Shown one piece after another: positions 54,153 to 64,000 of a stretch of DNA of 64,000 bases. Under the pieces are notes generated by a model that saw only the letters and a list, made by a program, of their open reading frames with translations, was not told the origin of the DNA and searched no databases. Within the stretch, counting starts at the first letter, position 1, and every line of letters begins with the position of its first letter. The position numbers and the translations under genes are program-made. This DNA is from Spongiivirga citrea. GTDB lineage: Bacteria > Bacteroidota > Bacteroidia > Flavobacteriales > Flavobacteriaceae. The DNA is taken from positions 523,800 through 587,799 of the forward strand of contig NZ_JAABOQ010000005.1 in the NCBI RefSeq assembly GCF_010671565.1. Reading direction: 5' to 3'.

Positions 54153-55085
54153 ATGCAAACAATATTAGGAGCAAACGGAATTATTGGCGAGGAATTGGCG
54201 AAAGAGCTTTATGCTCGATATACCAAAGATCTTCGACTTGTCGGTAGAAATCCAAGAAAGGTTAATGATAGTGACGAGCTATTTAAAGCAGATTTATTAA
54301 ACTTAGATGATGTAAAAAGAGCTGTTAGAGGGACTAAAATTGCCTATTTGACTGTAGGTTTGCCCTATAAATCAAATGTTTGGTTAACTGGCTGGGTTAG
54401 GATATTAGAAAACGTAATTATTGCTTGTAAAGAACAACAGTGCAAGCTGGTTTACTTTGATAATACCTATGCTTATTCACAAGATAGTTCAGTGCAAAAG
54501 GAAGATACACCTTTCGATACTGCTGGTAAAAAAGGGCTAGGCAAGAAAAGGGCTGCAGAACTATTGCTTTCTGCAATGGCAAGTAATGAAATTGAAGCAG
54601 TGATTTGTCGTGCACCGGAATTTTACGGCCCCGATAAGACTAAAGGAATTACCAATACCTTAATTTTTGAAAACTTGAAGGCTGGAAAAAAGCCGAAAGT
54701 ATTCTTGAATGATAAAGTGCTTCGGACACTGATTTACACTCCAGATGCAGCAAAAGCAACTGCCCTTATAGGAAATAGTCCGGATACCTATGGACAAACT
54801 TGGCATTTACCGTGTGATGATAATCGTATGACCTATAAAGGTTTTATTGCTGAAATTTCGCAACAATTGAAGAGGGAAATAAAATATAGCATTTTAAATT
54901 CTTTTGTACTTAAAATCGTTTCGATATTTAACGAGAATGTGAAGGAGACTCAAGAATTATTTGCAAGATATCGAATTGACAATATTTTTGATTCTTCAAA
55001 ATTCAAAAAACGATTTCCAGATTTTAAAGTGACAAGCTACAAAGAAGGTATCAGAAAAATTCTCGAAGATTATAAAATTAAGTGA
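54153..55085 (+). CDS. NAD-dependent epimerase/dehydratase (extended SDR-like)
   Basis: A 310-residue protein with a Rossmann fold: GANGIIGEELAKELY at residues 6-20 (GxxGxxG), ADLLNLDDVKRAVRGTKIAYLTVG and the later YFDNTYAY segment in place of the classical YxxxK. AVICRAPEFYGPD is typical of the family. It probably reduces or epimerises a small metabolite; the substrate is unknown. It stands alone, with a 183-base upstream gap that contains a small inverted repeat (ATCTCA-AATAG-TGAGAT, 54091-54107) but no clear promoter. Confidence 0.85.
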   Translation: MQTILGANGIIGEELAKELYARYTKDLRLVGRNPRKVNDSDELFKADLLNLDDVKRAVRGTKIAYLTVGLPYKSNVWLTGWVRILENVIIACKEQQCKLVYFDNTYAYSQDSSVQKEDTPFDTAGKKGLGKKRAAELLLSAMASNEIEAVICRAPEFYGPDKTKGITNTLIFENLKAGKKPKVFLNDKVLRTLIYTPDAAKATALIGNSPDTYGQTWHLPCDDNRMTYKGFIAEISQQLKREIKYSILNSFVLKIVSIFNENVKETQELFARYRIDNIFDSSKFKKRFPDFKVTSYKEGIRKILEDYKIK

Positions 55086-55110
55086 TTACCAATTTTACAT
55101 AGTTTCGATT

Positions 55111-55166
55111 TCAGGACGAGTGATTTTTATTTGAACGTTAGTTAAAACAAAAATCGTATCGAGACC
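55111..55166. repeat. Single arm of the GTATCGAGA/TTCGAGTG repeat family
   Basis: It runs from TCAGGACGAGTGATTTTT to AAAATCGTATCGAGACC, with conserved ends and an unrelated middle, as in 13818-13958 and 19529-19582. It lies in the 240-base gap between two convergent genes. Confidence 0.6.
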
Positions 55167-55325
55167 TCTTTATTTGAAATAACAAAATCCTATTAAAAAA
55201 TTAAGTAAAATAGATATATCTTATGTTTTGAATTTCACAACCTCACAAAACCTGTCTGAAATCAGTTTTTCTGATTTTGGTCTTGTAGTTGTAAGTTCAA
55301 TTAGATTAAACGCTCTTAAAAGCGC

Positions 55326-56927
55326 TTATTTAGCCTCATTTTGAAATTCGGATACAAAATGCAATTTTACACTAGGATATTTTTGTTGGGTCATTTGTAA
55401 CGAAAAAGCGGAATCTGCGAGAAAAACTAACTGACCCTGTTTGTCTTTCGCTAAAAATTTTGCTTTTACTCTTTTGAATTCCGAAAACTCTTCATTTTTT
55501 GGGTCTTCCGCCTCTACCCAACAGGCTTTATGCACATTTAAATTTTCGTAAGTACACTTGGCACCATACTCATGTTCTAATCTATATTGAATAACTTCAT
55601 ACTGCAGAGCACCAACTGTTCCGATTACTTTTCGGCCGTTCATTTCCAGCGTAAATAACTGAGCTACACCCTCATCCATTAATTGATCGATTCCTTTAAA
55701 AAGTTGCTTCGATTTCATGGGGTCGGCATTGTTGATATACCTAAAATGTTCTGGTGAAAAACTCGGAATTCCGCGGAAGTTTATAGACTCACCTTCAGTT
55801 AATGTATCCCCTATTTTAAAATTACCTGTGTCATGTAAACCTACAATATCACCAGGATACGAGATGTCAACAATCTCTTTTTTCTCTGCGAAAAAGGCAT
55901 TAGGGCTACTAAATTTTAATTTCTTATTGTGGCGGACGTGTAGGTAAGGAGCATTACGTTTAAACTCCCCTGAAACAATCTTAATAAAAGCCAATCGATC
56001 ACGGTGTTTGGGGTCCATATTGGCATGTATTTTAAATACAAAGCCCGTGAAGTTTTTCTCAGTAGGATCTATAAGCCGTTCTTCACTTTGCTTCGGTCTT
56101 GGTGTTGGTGCGATTTTTACAAAGCAATCGAGCAACTCTCTCACACCGAAATTGTTTAAGGCCGATCCGAAAAAAACAGGCTGTAATGTGCCAGCTTGGT
56201 AGGCATCTTTGTCAAACTTTGGGTATATTCCTTCAACTAATTCTAGTTCTTCTCTTAAGGTATCTGCACTTGTTGCGCCGATCAATTCATCTAATTCGCT
56301 GCTAGATAAATCAGAAATTTCTATAGTTTCTTCAATATTTTTTCTGCTGTAGCCACTAAACAAATTGATGTTTTTCTCCCATATATTATAGATGCCTTTA
56401 AAGTCATACCCCATACCAATTGGGAAACTTAGGGGAGTCACTTTTAAACCGAGTTTTTGCTCAACTTCATCTAATAATTCAAAAGCATCTTTTCCTTCTC
56501 TATCTAATTTGTTTATAAAGACAAGCATTGGAATATTCCGCATGCGGCAGACCTCTACCAATTTTTCTGTCTGTTCCTCAACTCCTTTGGCAACATCAAT
56601 AACAACAATAACACTGTCAACAGCTGTAAGCGTTCGAAAGGTATCTTCAGCAAAATCTTTATGCCCAGGCGTATCTAGAATATTGATTTTAGTCCCTTGG
56701 TATTCAAATGCTAAAACCGAGGTGGCGACTGAGATACCACGTTGTCGTTCAATCTCCATAAAATCACTAGTGGCACCTTTTTTAATCTTATTAGATTTTA
56801 CCGCACCTGCTTCCTGGATAGCACCACCAAAAAGGAGTAACTTTTCAGTCAAAGTAGTTTTACCTGCATCCGGGTGGGATACAATTCCAAATGTTCTTCT
56901 TCTATTTATTTCGTCAATAAAACCCAT
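55326..56927 (-). CDS. prfC: Peptide chain release factor 3
   Basis: A 533-residue GTPase that removes RF1/RF2 from terminated ribosomes. Motifs: FGIVSHPDAGKTTLTEKLL (G1), GISVATSVLAFEYQG (switch region), DTPGHKDFAEDTFR (G3), INKLDREGKD (G4), followed by EF-G-like domains. It matches the family length. It is convergent with the epimerase gene and divergent from the giant adhesin gene. Confidence 0.97.
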   Translation of the reverse strand: MGFIDEINRRRTFGIVSHPDAGKTTLTEKLLLFGGAIQEAGAVKSNKIKKGATSDFMEIERQRGISVATSVLAFEYQGTKINILDTPGHKDFAEDTFRTLTAVDSVIVVIDVAKGVEEQTEKLVEVCRMRNIPMLVFINKLDREGKDAFELLDEVEQKLGLKVTPLSFPIGMGYDFKGIYNIWEKNINLFSGYSRKNIEETIEISDLSSSELDELIGATSADTLREELELVEGIYPKFDKDAYQAGTLQPVFFGSALNNFGVRELLDCFVKIAPTPRPKQSEERLIDPTEKNFTGFVFKIHANMDPKHRDRLAFIKIVSGEFKRNAPYLHVRHNKKLKFSSPNAFFAEKKEIVDISYPGDIVGLHDTGNFKIGDTLTEGESINFRGIPSFSPEHFRYINNADPMKSKQLFKGIDQLMDEGVAQLFTLEMNGRKVIGTVGALQYEVIQYRLEHEYGAKCTYENLNVHKACWVEAEDPKNEEFSEFKRVKAKFLAKDKQGQLVFLADSAFSLQMTQQKYPSVKLHFVSEFQNEAK

Positions 56928-57296
56928 GAATACGCGCTTGTTAAGGCCTGCAAAAGTACATAATAATAGTAATATCTATAGGTGGATTTTGAGTCATAAT
57001 TATAATTATTAATCCGCTTGGTGAGACTTTCAAGCTGCTTTTCAATCAATATGAAGGTAGGACTTTTATCTTTTCAATTGTTATAGTAGGTGGAGCCGTA
57101 ATGTAAGAGTTGCGTTAAGCTATATAATGTGCGTTTCGTCGATTAACACTCATAAATGCTGGAAAGTGTTAATTAAATTGTTAACTAAATAGCTAAATTT
57201 GTTAATAACAAGGCTGCATTACTAATATTTTTAACATTAAGTGTTAAAGTGTTGGTAAAAGTCCCCAAGACTAAGAACCTGCTTTGATCCCTAACT
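56928..57296. other. Intergenic region between prfC and the giant adhesin gene
   Basis: This 369-base, very AT-rich stretch holds no gene on either strand. Near prfC the minus strand has TACTTTTG (56958-56951), a -7-type element. Towards the adhesin there is TAAATTTG (57194-57201) and a cluster of TTAACACT/AGTGTTAA half-sites (57143-57150, 57165-57172, 57231-57238, 57240-57247) that resembles operator DNA. Confidence 0.5.
57194..57201 (+). promoter_or_regulatory. -7 element candidate for the giant adhesin gene
   Basis: TAAATTTG matches TAnnTTTG but the nearest upstream TTG leaves only a 13-base spacer, so it is a weak candidate. It lies 95 bases before the ATG, between two pairs of AGTGTTAA-type half-sites. 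Confidence 0.35.
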
Positions 57297-60200
57297 ATGA
57301 GTACAGTTACCTTATTAATTAATTTTAGGTATAGAGTAGTAATATTCATTTTCTTCTTACTATGTTTCTTCGCATCCCCTATAGTTACTGCGCAAAACAC
57401 CTATTTAGATACCTTCAGTACTGAAGTATACAATGCCAATGACGGTAATTCAAGTTTTGCGACAAGTTGGGACGAAACTGGGGATGATGATGATCCATCA
57501 AATGGAAGAATACAAATTGAAAGTAATCGTCTCGATTTTCAGAATATCGATGGAAGAGGGATTGAACGTGAGTTGGATTTATCAGGAGCAAGTTATGTAG
57601 AGCTATCATTTGATTTTGAAAGGACAGATGGTAATGAAATTCTTCAACTACAACTTTGGAACTCTAATACCTCGGACTGGGAGGATATCTTAACTTTTGG
57701 AAATTCACCATCATCGGGAACTGTTACATACGTTCTACAAGCTAGGCATATTTCGGCATCCTCTGGCATTCGTTTTGAAACGGGTTCGGGAAACTGGGGT
57801 GGAAGTGAAACCATTGTTGTTGATGATGTGCTGTTTAGATCCTTCTTGCCAAATGTTACTGTAACTGATGTTACGGTGGATGAAGGGGTTGGGGCAGTCT
57901 TTAATATTGCTTCTGGAACAACAGTTTCGGGTGGTTTTACTATTGATTTTAGTACTTCAGATGTTACTGCAACGGCAGGACTAGATTACACTGCAAATTC
58001 AGGTCAAGTTTCATTTTCAGGAACTGCAGGAGAGGTTCAAACGGTAACAGTGATTACTAATACTGATGCGCTTATCGAGACGAATGAAACGTTTACTTTT
58101 GATATATCCAGTACAAGTCCAACTGTTGTTATTGCCGATAGTCAGGCAATAGCTACCATTTTAGATACAAATGAAATAAATATTGCCAACTTTACGTCAA
58201 TCAATAGTTGCATCGGTGTCTTTACTGATTCTGGCGGATCAACAGGGAATTATGATAACAACGAAACGTATACCATTACTATATGTCCTGATGTAGGAGG
58301 GGCTCAAGTATCAGCGAATTTTACCACTTTTGATGTAGAGCAAAATTTTGACTTCCTTTTTGCTTATGAAGGTGTTGGTACTACTACATTGATTGATACC
58401 TATACTAATGGTGTAAATGTTCCTGGAACTATAACCTCCACAGACGCTTCTGGTTGTTTGACTTTTGTTTTTACCTCTGATGGTTCTGTTAATGGTTTAG
58501 GATGGGTAGCAGATGTTTCATGTAGTGTCACTACGCCTGGTTTGTCAATTGGAGACGCAGTTGTTGGCGAGGGTAGCGGAACCATTAGTTTTCCTGTTAC
58601 GTATACCGGCCCTAATACAGGTGCTTTTACAGTTGATTTTTCTTCTGCCGGAGGTACAGCAGCCGAGAATATAGATTATGACGCGGCGAGCGGAACCTTA
58701 AGTTTTTCTGGGACAACTAATGAAACTCTAACAATTGTCACAAACATAACTGACGATACTGACTTTGAATTTGCAGAAAATTTCACAGTAACACTATCAA
58801 ATGTAAGTGGTGGTGGGCCATCATTAGTAAAAGCAGTAGGTACTGGTACAATTAATGATGATGATTTACTGGAAGATCAACCGCTAGAATTAGTCGAAAA
58901 ATTTAATGGTTATACGGATTATGCTTCAACAGGAAATACGCTTCGTGCTGATCCTAATGGTGTAGATGAATGTACAATAGTAAGTAGTTCAAGTAATACC
59001 TTAACTTCAAATATAACAACAGGTGCGACTATTGAGGCCGCTTATTTATATTGGTCACATTCGGGAGCCACACCTGATCCAAATGTTACTTTTGAGGGAA
59101 TTCCAGTAACAGCAAGTGTTTCCTATCGAGCAAATCGAGGGACGACTCAGACATTTTACAATTTTAGGGCCGATGTCACTAGTATTGTAGCGGCTACCAC
59201 AAATCCTAATACTGAAAGTTTTGATTTTTCTGATTTAACAATTGATAATGGAGATCCTTATTGCAGTGGAACAGTAGTTTTAGGAGGGTGGACACTGTTT
59301 ATTTTTTATTCAGATTCTTCACTTCCGGCTTCATCAATTAATCTTTATCAAGGTTTTGCGGGTGAACAGAATTCTAGTGAGTCGTATCCGTTAGATGGAT
59401 TTTTTGCAAATAATATTACAGGGGCAAAAGCAACCTTTGTTACATGGGAGGGTGACCCTAATATATCTAGTGCAGCTGAAAGTTTATCGATAACAAATCA
59501 AGGGGGTACAGAAATAACGTTGTCTGGCGACGGAGGTCAAACAGGTAATAATGCATATAATTCGACTATTTATGATAATACTGGTGGCTCGACTACTAAT
59601 ATTACTACTACATATGGATTAGATTTAGATACTTACGATATATCCGGGAATATAGGGATTGGAGATAACACAATTACAGCAAATGTAAGTGCTGGTAATG
59701 ACTATATTATTCCTAATGTGGTAGTTATAAAAGTGCCTTCCAATCTTGTAACAGGTACTGTTTTTGAAGATGTAAATTATGGTGGGGGAACAGGACGGAA
59801 CTTAACGGCTGCTTCCGGACAACCTGTTGTAGGAGCGACAGTAGAATTATATGATTCGAGTAACCTGCTTGTCGATTCAACTACAACCAACACAGATGGA
59901 GAGTATGTGTTAGGTGGAATGGATAACGGTACTTATAAAGTTCGTGTTGTGAATTCAAGTGTGCGCTCAACTAGAACGGATGGCTCAACATGTCTAACTT
60001 GTATACCAGTTCAAACCTACCGCAGCGAATTCAATCCTGGTAATACCACCTTGTTAGATATTGACGAAGAAATAGGAGGGGTAAATCCGGGTTCAGAAGA
60101 TCCTGCAGCTGGAGTTATTACTGGCGCGCAATCAGTTACAGAAGTTACTATTACTAACGAAGGGCTCGTAGGGGTTGATTTTGGATTCAACTTTAATACT

Positions 60201-63200
60201 ATTGTCAATACAAATGACTCAGGACAGGGTTCATTATCTCAATTTATTATTAACGCAAATACCTTGGGTAATACAGGACTAGATGTTGTTTCAAATAGCA
60301 TTTTTGATCCTGCGGCAGGTGATGATGTGTCAGTGTTTATGATCCCTCCGGCTTCAGATCCTTTTGGAAGGACGGCCGACACTGGGTTTACCAGTGGGGT
60401 TTTTATTATTGATCAAAGCACACAATTACCCGATATTATAGATGCGGATACGCATATTGATGCAAGAACGCAGACCGCATACTCAACCAATTTGAATGCA
60501 GGAACGATTACTGCGGGAGATACTGTAGGTACTTCCGGGACAATACTTCCTGATTATGAACAACCTGAAGTTGCGGTAGTTGGAAGTGGCTCATCGGGTA
60601 CAGTGTTAAGAGTACTTTCAGATAATTCGGTGATTCGAAATATGGCAATTGCTTCTTCAAATAACAATATTGCTATTGAGGTTGGAGGGACAATAACCGA
60701 TGCGAATGCAGTTACCATAACTGAAAACCTAATTGGTTTTGATGGTAACGGTAACGCAATTGGGGCATCAGAAGGAATTCGAGTGAATAGTAATACATCT
60801 GTTAATATAGATGCTAATTATATTTCATCAGTTGATCGCGGTATTCGAGTAAATGATGCTACTAGCGTTGATATCACTAGAAACTTCCTTGATGGAGTTA
60901 ATCCTGATGTAAATTGTTTTGCAGATGGTATTACCCTTTTTGGTGGTTCTAATATTAATATTGAAAATAACCTTGTATTTAACAGTGGTGCTACAGGTAT
61001 TGATCAAGGAAATAGCTTTGCAGGCGGGGCGTTGATCAATCAAAACACCGTTGCTAATTCAGGACAAAGTACTGGATGTACTCCTACCTCAGAAATTTTT
61101 GGGGTATCTCTTAGTGGTGGTGGTAATACCGTTAGTGGTAATGTTATTAAAAATAATGCTGGTGCCGGAGTTCAGGTTTCAGGAACATCTACTGGAAACT
61201 TAATTACGCAAAACTCTATTTTCGGTAATGGTACGTTAACACCTTCATTAGGTATCGACTTAAGTGCGTCAGGTGCTAATGATGAAGCAGACGGCGTAAC
61301 ATTGAATGATAATGGTGATGCTGATACTGGAACTAATGATTTATTGAATTTTCCAATTTTTGAACGGGTCGTTGTTGATGGTAGTACATTAGAAATAAAA
61401 GGGTGGGCGAGACCAGGCTCAACTATTGAAATATTTGTAACTGATATTGGCGAGGGTTCTGCTGCTGATGGTGATAACGAGTTAGGATTAACTCAGGATT
61501 ACGGTGAGGGTCAGACGTATTTGGCAACCGTGGTTGAGGGTAGTGGTGCTGATACCGCAACAGGTGTATCATCTTACAATGATCCTGATGGAAATGCGGA
61601 TAATACCAATGAATTTGAATTTAGTATTACAATTCCCTCGGGGGTTAGTGCTGGGGATTTGATCACTGCAACGGCTACTATTTCAAATAGTACTTCGGAG
61701 TTTTCACCAGAACTTTCTGTTTTACCAGTTGATTTTGGAGATGCTCCAGATACGTATTTGACTTTACTTGCGAGTGATGGTCCACGACATGGTGTGACTG
61801 ATGAATTGTATCTTGGGAGTTTACCTCCTGACAGTGAAGTTGATGCTTCGCCAAATGTTTCAGCAACCGGAGATGGCGCCGAAGATGATGGGGTAACAAT
61901 AGGTGGATCAACAATTCAAGATAGAAAATTTACGCTGGGAGATACTGTTGATTTTGATGTGCTTACATCATCATCAAATGGTTCTACAGGAATCATAAAC
62001 ATTTGGGCTGATTTAAATATTGATGGCGATTTTCTTGATGTAGGAGAACAACTAGTAACCAATTTTTCAGCCTCCTTAGGTAATAACACTTTTAATTACA
62101 CTTTGCCGTTAACAACAACAACGGGTATTACATATATACGTGTTCGATATAGTAATGAAAATTTAACAGGGCCTAGTGGTTTTACTTTTGAAGGTGAAGT
62201 AGAAGATTACAGAGTGGAAGTGCAGTCCTCATTTGTTGAGTTTGCTTCTGACAATTATGCTGCAGTTGAAAGTACTACGGATAGTCCAGTGTTACAGTTA
62301 AGTGGTGCGCTTCCTGCTCCACTTACTATTGACTTAATTGTTTCGGGTGGAAGTGCCACAGTTGGTAGTGACTTTACTAATTCTACTGCAATTACGATAC
62401 CATCAGGTGTTACTACTTATACTATACCTACATCAATTTTTGCGATTATTGACGATACGCTATTGGAGGCCTCAGAGACAATTAATTTTACGCTTGCCAA
62501 TCCAGCTTCCGGCCTTGTAATTGGTGATGCGAATAGCGATACTACAACTCAATCGACTACTATATACACGATTACGGATAATGATGCTGCGAGTATTGCA
62601 ATTAATAATGTAACCGTAGCAGAAGATATTGCTAGCGGACTAGCTACATTTACTGTCACTTTGACCGGTGATGTACAAGGATCATTTACCGTAGATTTTG
62701 ATACTGTAAATAATACTGCTGTTGCTCCGGGAGATTATACAACTAACTCGGGGACTTTAAATTTTGCAGGAACTGATGGTGAAACGGAGACCATTACGAT
62801 TTCAATAATTGACGACGCTTTATTAGAACCAAGCGAAAATTTCAACGTTGATTTAAGCGCGATAAGTAATGCTTTGGTCGGAATAAGTGTCGCTCAAGGA
62901 ACAGGAACAATTGCTGATAATGACGCTGCCTCTATAACAATTGATGATGTAACGGTTAACGAGGCTGTAGGTAATGCTACTTTAACAGTAACTCTGAGTG
63001 GAGCCGTTCAAGGGGGTTTCGATGTTGACTATGATACAGCGAATGCATCTGCAACACAACCAAATGATTATACCTTAACATCAGGTACGTTGACCTTTGC
63101 TGGAACAGATACGGAAACTCAACAAATTGTCGTACCAATTATAAATGATAATATTACGGAGTCAGTTGAGAACTTGGTTGTAGATTTAAGTGGAATTACC

Positions 63201-64000
63201 AATACTAATGTTACAATAAATGACGCTCAAGGTTCTATTACGATAAACGACGATGATAGTTCCTCAATAGCAATTAATGATGTAACGGTAAATGAAGTTA
63301 GTGGAACCGCAACATTTAGCGTTACTCTTACGGGAGCGGTCGATAATGCCTTTAGTGTAAACTATGGTTCAGTAAATAATACAGCTATTGCACCTGGTGA
63401 TTATACCACTAATTCTGGAACCCTAAATTTTGCGGGTACAAATGGTGAAACAGAAATTATCACCATAACTATAAATAATGATAATCTTGTTGAGCCAGAC
63501 GAAACGTATTTTATTGATCTAGCAGGAGTGACTGGTGGGTTAGTTACTATTTCTGATACTAGAGGAATTGGTACAATAGAAGATAACGATGCAGCTACCG
63601 TAGTCATTAATGATATTACAGTTGCAGAAGATGCCGGCACTGCAACATTAACTGTATCGCTAACGGGTGATGTTCAAGGTGGTTTTAGTATTGACTATTT
63701 AACTGCTAATAATACGGCAATTCAACCAGGAGATTATACTACTGCAAGTGGTACATTAACCTTTGCAGGTACTACAGGAGAAACCGAAAGTATTATAGTT
63801 TCGATTGTTGATAATGTTGTACTGGAGCCTACCGAAAATCTTTTTGTTAACCTAAGTGGAATAAGTAATACCCTAGTAACCGTTTCTGATAGTCAAGGAA
63901 TTATCACGATCACGGATAATGACACTGCAAATGTATCGATTGATGATGTAACAGTTAATGAGGGGGCTGGTACAGCGACCTTTACGGTTACCTTATCCAG
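57297..64000 (+). CDS. Giant secreted multidomain adhesin with Calx-beta repeats (3' end outside window)
   Basis: The frame from the ATG at 57297 stays open for 2234 codons to the window end. Order: signal peptide (residues 1-32, cut after IVTA); an N-terminal lectin-like part; Calx-beta at about 187-290; a CUB-like domain at 300-405; Calx-beta at 415-520; a DUF3344-like part at 530-815; an SdrD/carboxypeptidase-regulatory-like module at 818-900; a right-handed beta-helix starting IVNTNDSGQGSLSQFI (about 970-1340); an Ig-like part; a GEVED domain ending GEVEDYRVEV (1478-1640); then tandem Calx-beta modules with a 333-339 base period. Probably a type IX-secreted surface adhesin, but the sorting signal lies beyond the window. 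Confidence 0.88.
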   Translation, partial: MSTVTLLINFRYRVVIFIFFLLCFFASPIVTAQNTYLDTFSTEVYNANDGNSSFATSWDETGDDDDPSNGRIQIESNRLDFQNIDGRGIERELDLSGASYVELSFDFERTDGNEILQLQLWNSNTSDWEDILTFGNSPSSGTVTYVLQARHISASSGIRFETGSGNWGGSETIVVDDVLFRSFLPNVTVTDVTVDEGVGAVFNIASGTTVSGGFTIDFSTSDVTATAGLDYTANSGQVSFSGTAGEVQTVTVITNTDALIETNETFTFDISSTSPTVVIADSQAIATILDTNEINIANFTSINSCIGVFTDSGGSTGNYDNNETYTITICPDVGGAQVSANFTTFDVEQNFDFLFAYEGVGTTTLIDTYTNGVNVPGTITSTDASGCLTFVFTSDGSVNGLGWVADVSCSVTTPGLSIGDAVVGEGSGTISFPVTYTGPNTGAFTVDFSSAGGTAAENIDYDAASGTLSFSGTTNETLTIVTNITDDTDFEFAENFTVTLSNVSGGGPSLVKAVGTGTINDDDLLEDQPLELVEKFNGYTDYASTGNTLRADPNGVDECTIVSSSSNTLTSNITTGATIEAAYLYWSHSGATPDPNVTFEGIPVTASVSYRANRGTTQTFYNFRADVTSIVAATTNPNTESFDFSDLTIDNGDPYCSGTVVLGGWTLFIFYSDSSLPASSINLYQGFAGEQNSSESYPLDGFFANNITGAKATFVTWEGDPNISSAAESLSITNQGGTEITLSGDGGQTGNNAYNSTIYDNTGGSTTNITTTYGLDLDTYDISGNIGIGDNTITANVSAGNDYIIPNVVVIKVPSNLVTGTVFEDVNYGGGTGRNLTAASGQPVVGATVELYDSSNLLVDSTTTNTDGEYVLGGMDNGTYKVRVVNSSVRSTRTDGSTCLTCIPVQTYRSEFNPGNTTLLDIDEEIGGVNPGSEDPAAGVITGAQSVTEVTITNEGLVGVDFGFNFNTIVNTNDSGQGSLSQFIINANTLGNTGLDVVSNSIFDPAAGDDVSVFMIPPASDPFGRTADTGFTSGVFIIDQSTQLPDIIDADTHIDARTQTAYSTNLNAGTITAGDTVGTSGTILPDYEQPEVAVVGSGSSGTVLRVLSDNSVIRNMAIASSNNNIAIEVGGTITDANAVTITENLIGFDGNGNAIGASEGIRVNSNTSVNIDANYISSVDRGIRVNDATSVDITRNFLDGVNPDVNCFADGITLFGGSNINIENNLVFNSGATGIDQGNSFAGGALINQNTVANSGQSTGCTPTSEIFGVSLSGGGNTVSGNVIKNNAGAGVQVSGTSTGNLITQNSIFGNGTLTPSLGIDLSASGANDEADGVTLNDNGDADTGTNDLLNFPIFERVVVDGSTLEIKGWARPGSTIEIFVTDIGEGSAADGDNELGLTQDYGEGQTYLATVVEGSGADTATGVSSYNDPDGNADNTNEFEFSITIPSGVSAGDLITATATISNSTSEFSPELSVLPVDFGDAPDTYLTLLASDGPRHGVTDELYLGSLPPDSEVDASPNVSATGDGAEDDGVTIGGSTIQDRKFTLGDTVDFDVLTSSSNGSTGIINIWADLNIDGDFLDVGEQLVTNFSASLGNNTFNYTLPLTTTTGITYIRVRYSNENLTGPSGFTFEGEVEDYRVEVQSSFVEFASDNYAAVESTTDSPVLQLSGALPAPLTIDLIVSGGSATVGSDFTNSTAITIPSGVTTYTIPTSIFAIIDDTLLEASETINFTLANPASGLVIGDANSDTTTQSTTIYTITDNDAASIAINNVTVAEDIASGLATFTVTLTGDVQGSFTVDFDTVNNTAVAPGDYTTNSGTLNFAGTDGETETITISIIDDALLEPSENFNVDLSAISNALVGISVAQGTGTIADNDAASITIDDVTVNEAVGNATLTVTLSGAVQGGFDVDYDTANASATQPNDYTLTSGTLTFAGTDTETQQIVVPIINDNITESVENLVVDLSGITNTNVTINDAQGSITINDDDSSSIAINDVTVNEVSGTATFSVTLTGAVDNAFSVNYGSVNNTAIAPGDYTTNSGTLNFAGTNGETEIITITINNDNLVEPDETYFIDLAGVTGGLVTISDTRGIGTIEDNDAATVVINDITVAEDAGTATLTVSLTGDVQGGFSIDYLTANNTAIQPGDYTTASGTLTFAGTTGETESIIVSIVDNVVLEPTENLFVNLSGISNTLVTVSDSQGIITITDNDTANVSIDDVTVNEGAGTATFTVTLS
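62588..64000 (+). repeat. Tandem Calx-beta repeat array in the adhesin gene
   Basis: Modules beginning with I-N/D-x-V-T-V-x-E start near 62591, 62930, 63262, 63595 and 63928, so the period is 339 and then 333 bases (111 residues). Each ends with a D-x-Q-G-x-x-T-I-x-D-N-D-type motif. The array runs off the window. Confidence 0.85.

Noticed and set aside
55255..55325. Terminator of prfC
   Set aside because: Two weak hairpins are present (AAATCAG/CTGATTT and AAGCGCT/AGCGTTT on the minus strand), but neither is followed by a convincing U tract in the direction of prfC.
62588..64000. CRISPR-like array
   Set aside because: The regular 333-base period is due to protein-coding Calx-beta modules in one open frame; repeats are not short and identical.

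Overview
The window comes from an AT-rich chromosome of a Bacteroidota, almost certainly a member of the Flavobacteriaceae. The gene order rpsU / xerC / hpf / tRNA-Thr-Tyr-Gly-Thr / tuf / tRNA-Trp / secE / nusG / rplKAJL / rpoBC is typical of that family. So are the promoters of the form TTG-N17-19-TAnnTTTG, the near absence of Shine-Dalgarno sequences except in front of rpsU, the many SPI and SPII exported proteins, and a very large Calx-beta surface protein. The genus cannot be decided from the sequence alone. No rRNA, CRISPR array, prophage or insertion sequence was seen.

Layout. 1-13.8 kb: an aldo/keto reductase fragment, pyrE head to head with a Nudix gene, an M14 carboxypeptidase lipoprotein, a SulP anion transporter, two small uncharacterised exported or membrane genes, a VOC protein, coaD-ddl, a PASTA protein with an RluA pseudouridine synthase, yaaA, another VOC protein, a short THX ribosomal protein gene and a UDG-like protein. 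13.9-16 kb: an M20 peptidase and a small outer-membrane-like protein. 16.1-22.9 kb: a complete trp operon on the minus strand (trpL-E-G-D-C-F-B-A) with a Trp-Trp-Trp leader peptide and an intrinsic terminator, meaning transcription attenuation. 22.9-27 kb: MarR/YceI and a cluster of thioredoxin-like and rhodanese proteins. 27-33.8 kb: DUF2851, PspC, a K+ channel, an AGCS symporter, a ComEA-like HhH protein, an acyl-CoA dehydrogenase and rpsU. 33.9-38.2 kb: an accessory insert of two exported NTF2-like proteins divergent from a LytS/LytTR two-component pair. 38.2-53 kb: xerC, hpf, tRNAs, tuf and the secE-nusG-ribosomal protein-RNA polymerase superoperon. 53-57 kb: DUF3467, a lipoprotein, an SDR-like epimerase and prfC. 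57.3 kb to the end: the first 2234 codons of a giant multidomain adhesin that runs off the window.

The most informative signals are regulatory or repetitive. They are the trp attenuator, a strong Shine-Dalgarno unique to rpsU, a MarR operator-like palindrome, consensus promoters that correct the start of the SulP gene and place the pyrE promoter inside its divergent neighbour, and several families of short dispersed hairpin repeats. Two of those families occur as inverted doublets (REPIN-like), and one copy appears to have been absorbed in frame into trpF. None of this amounts to a clearly new multi-gene system. The best candidates for new biology are the repeat families, the SecE with an added C-terminal helix, and the operator-like motif cluster before the giant adhesin.
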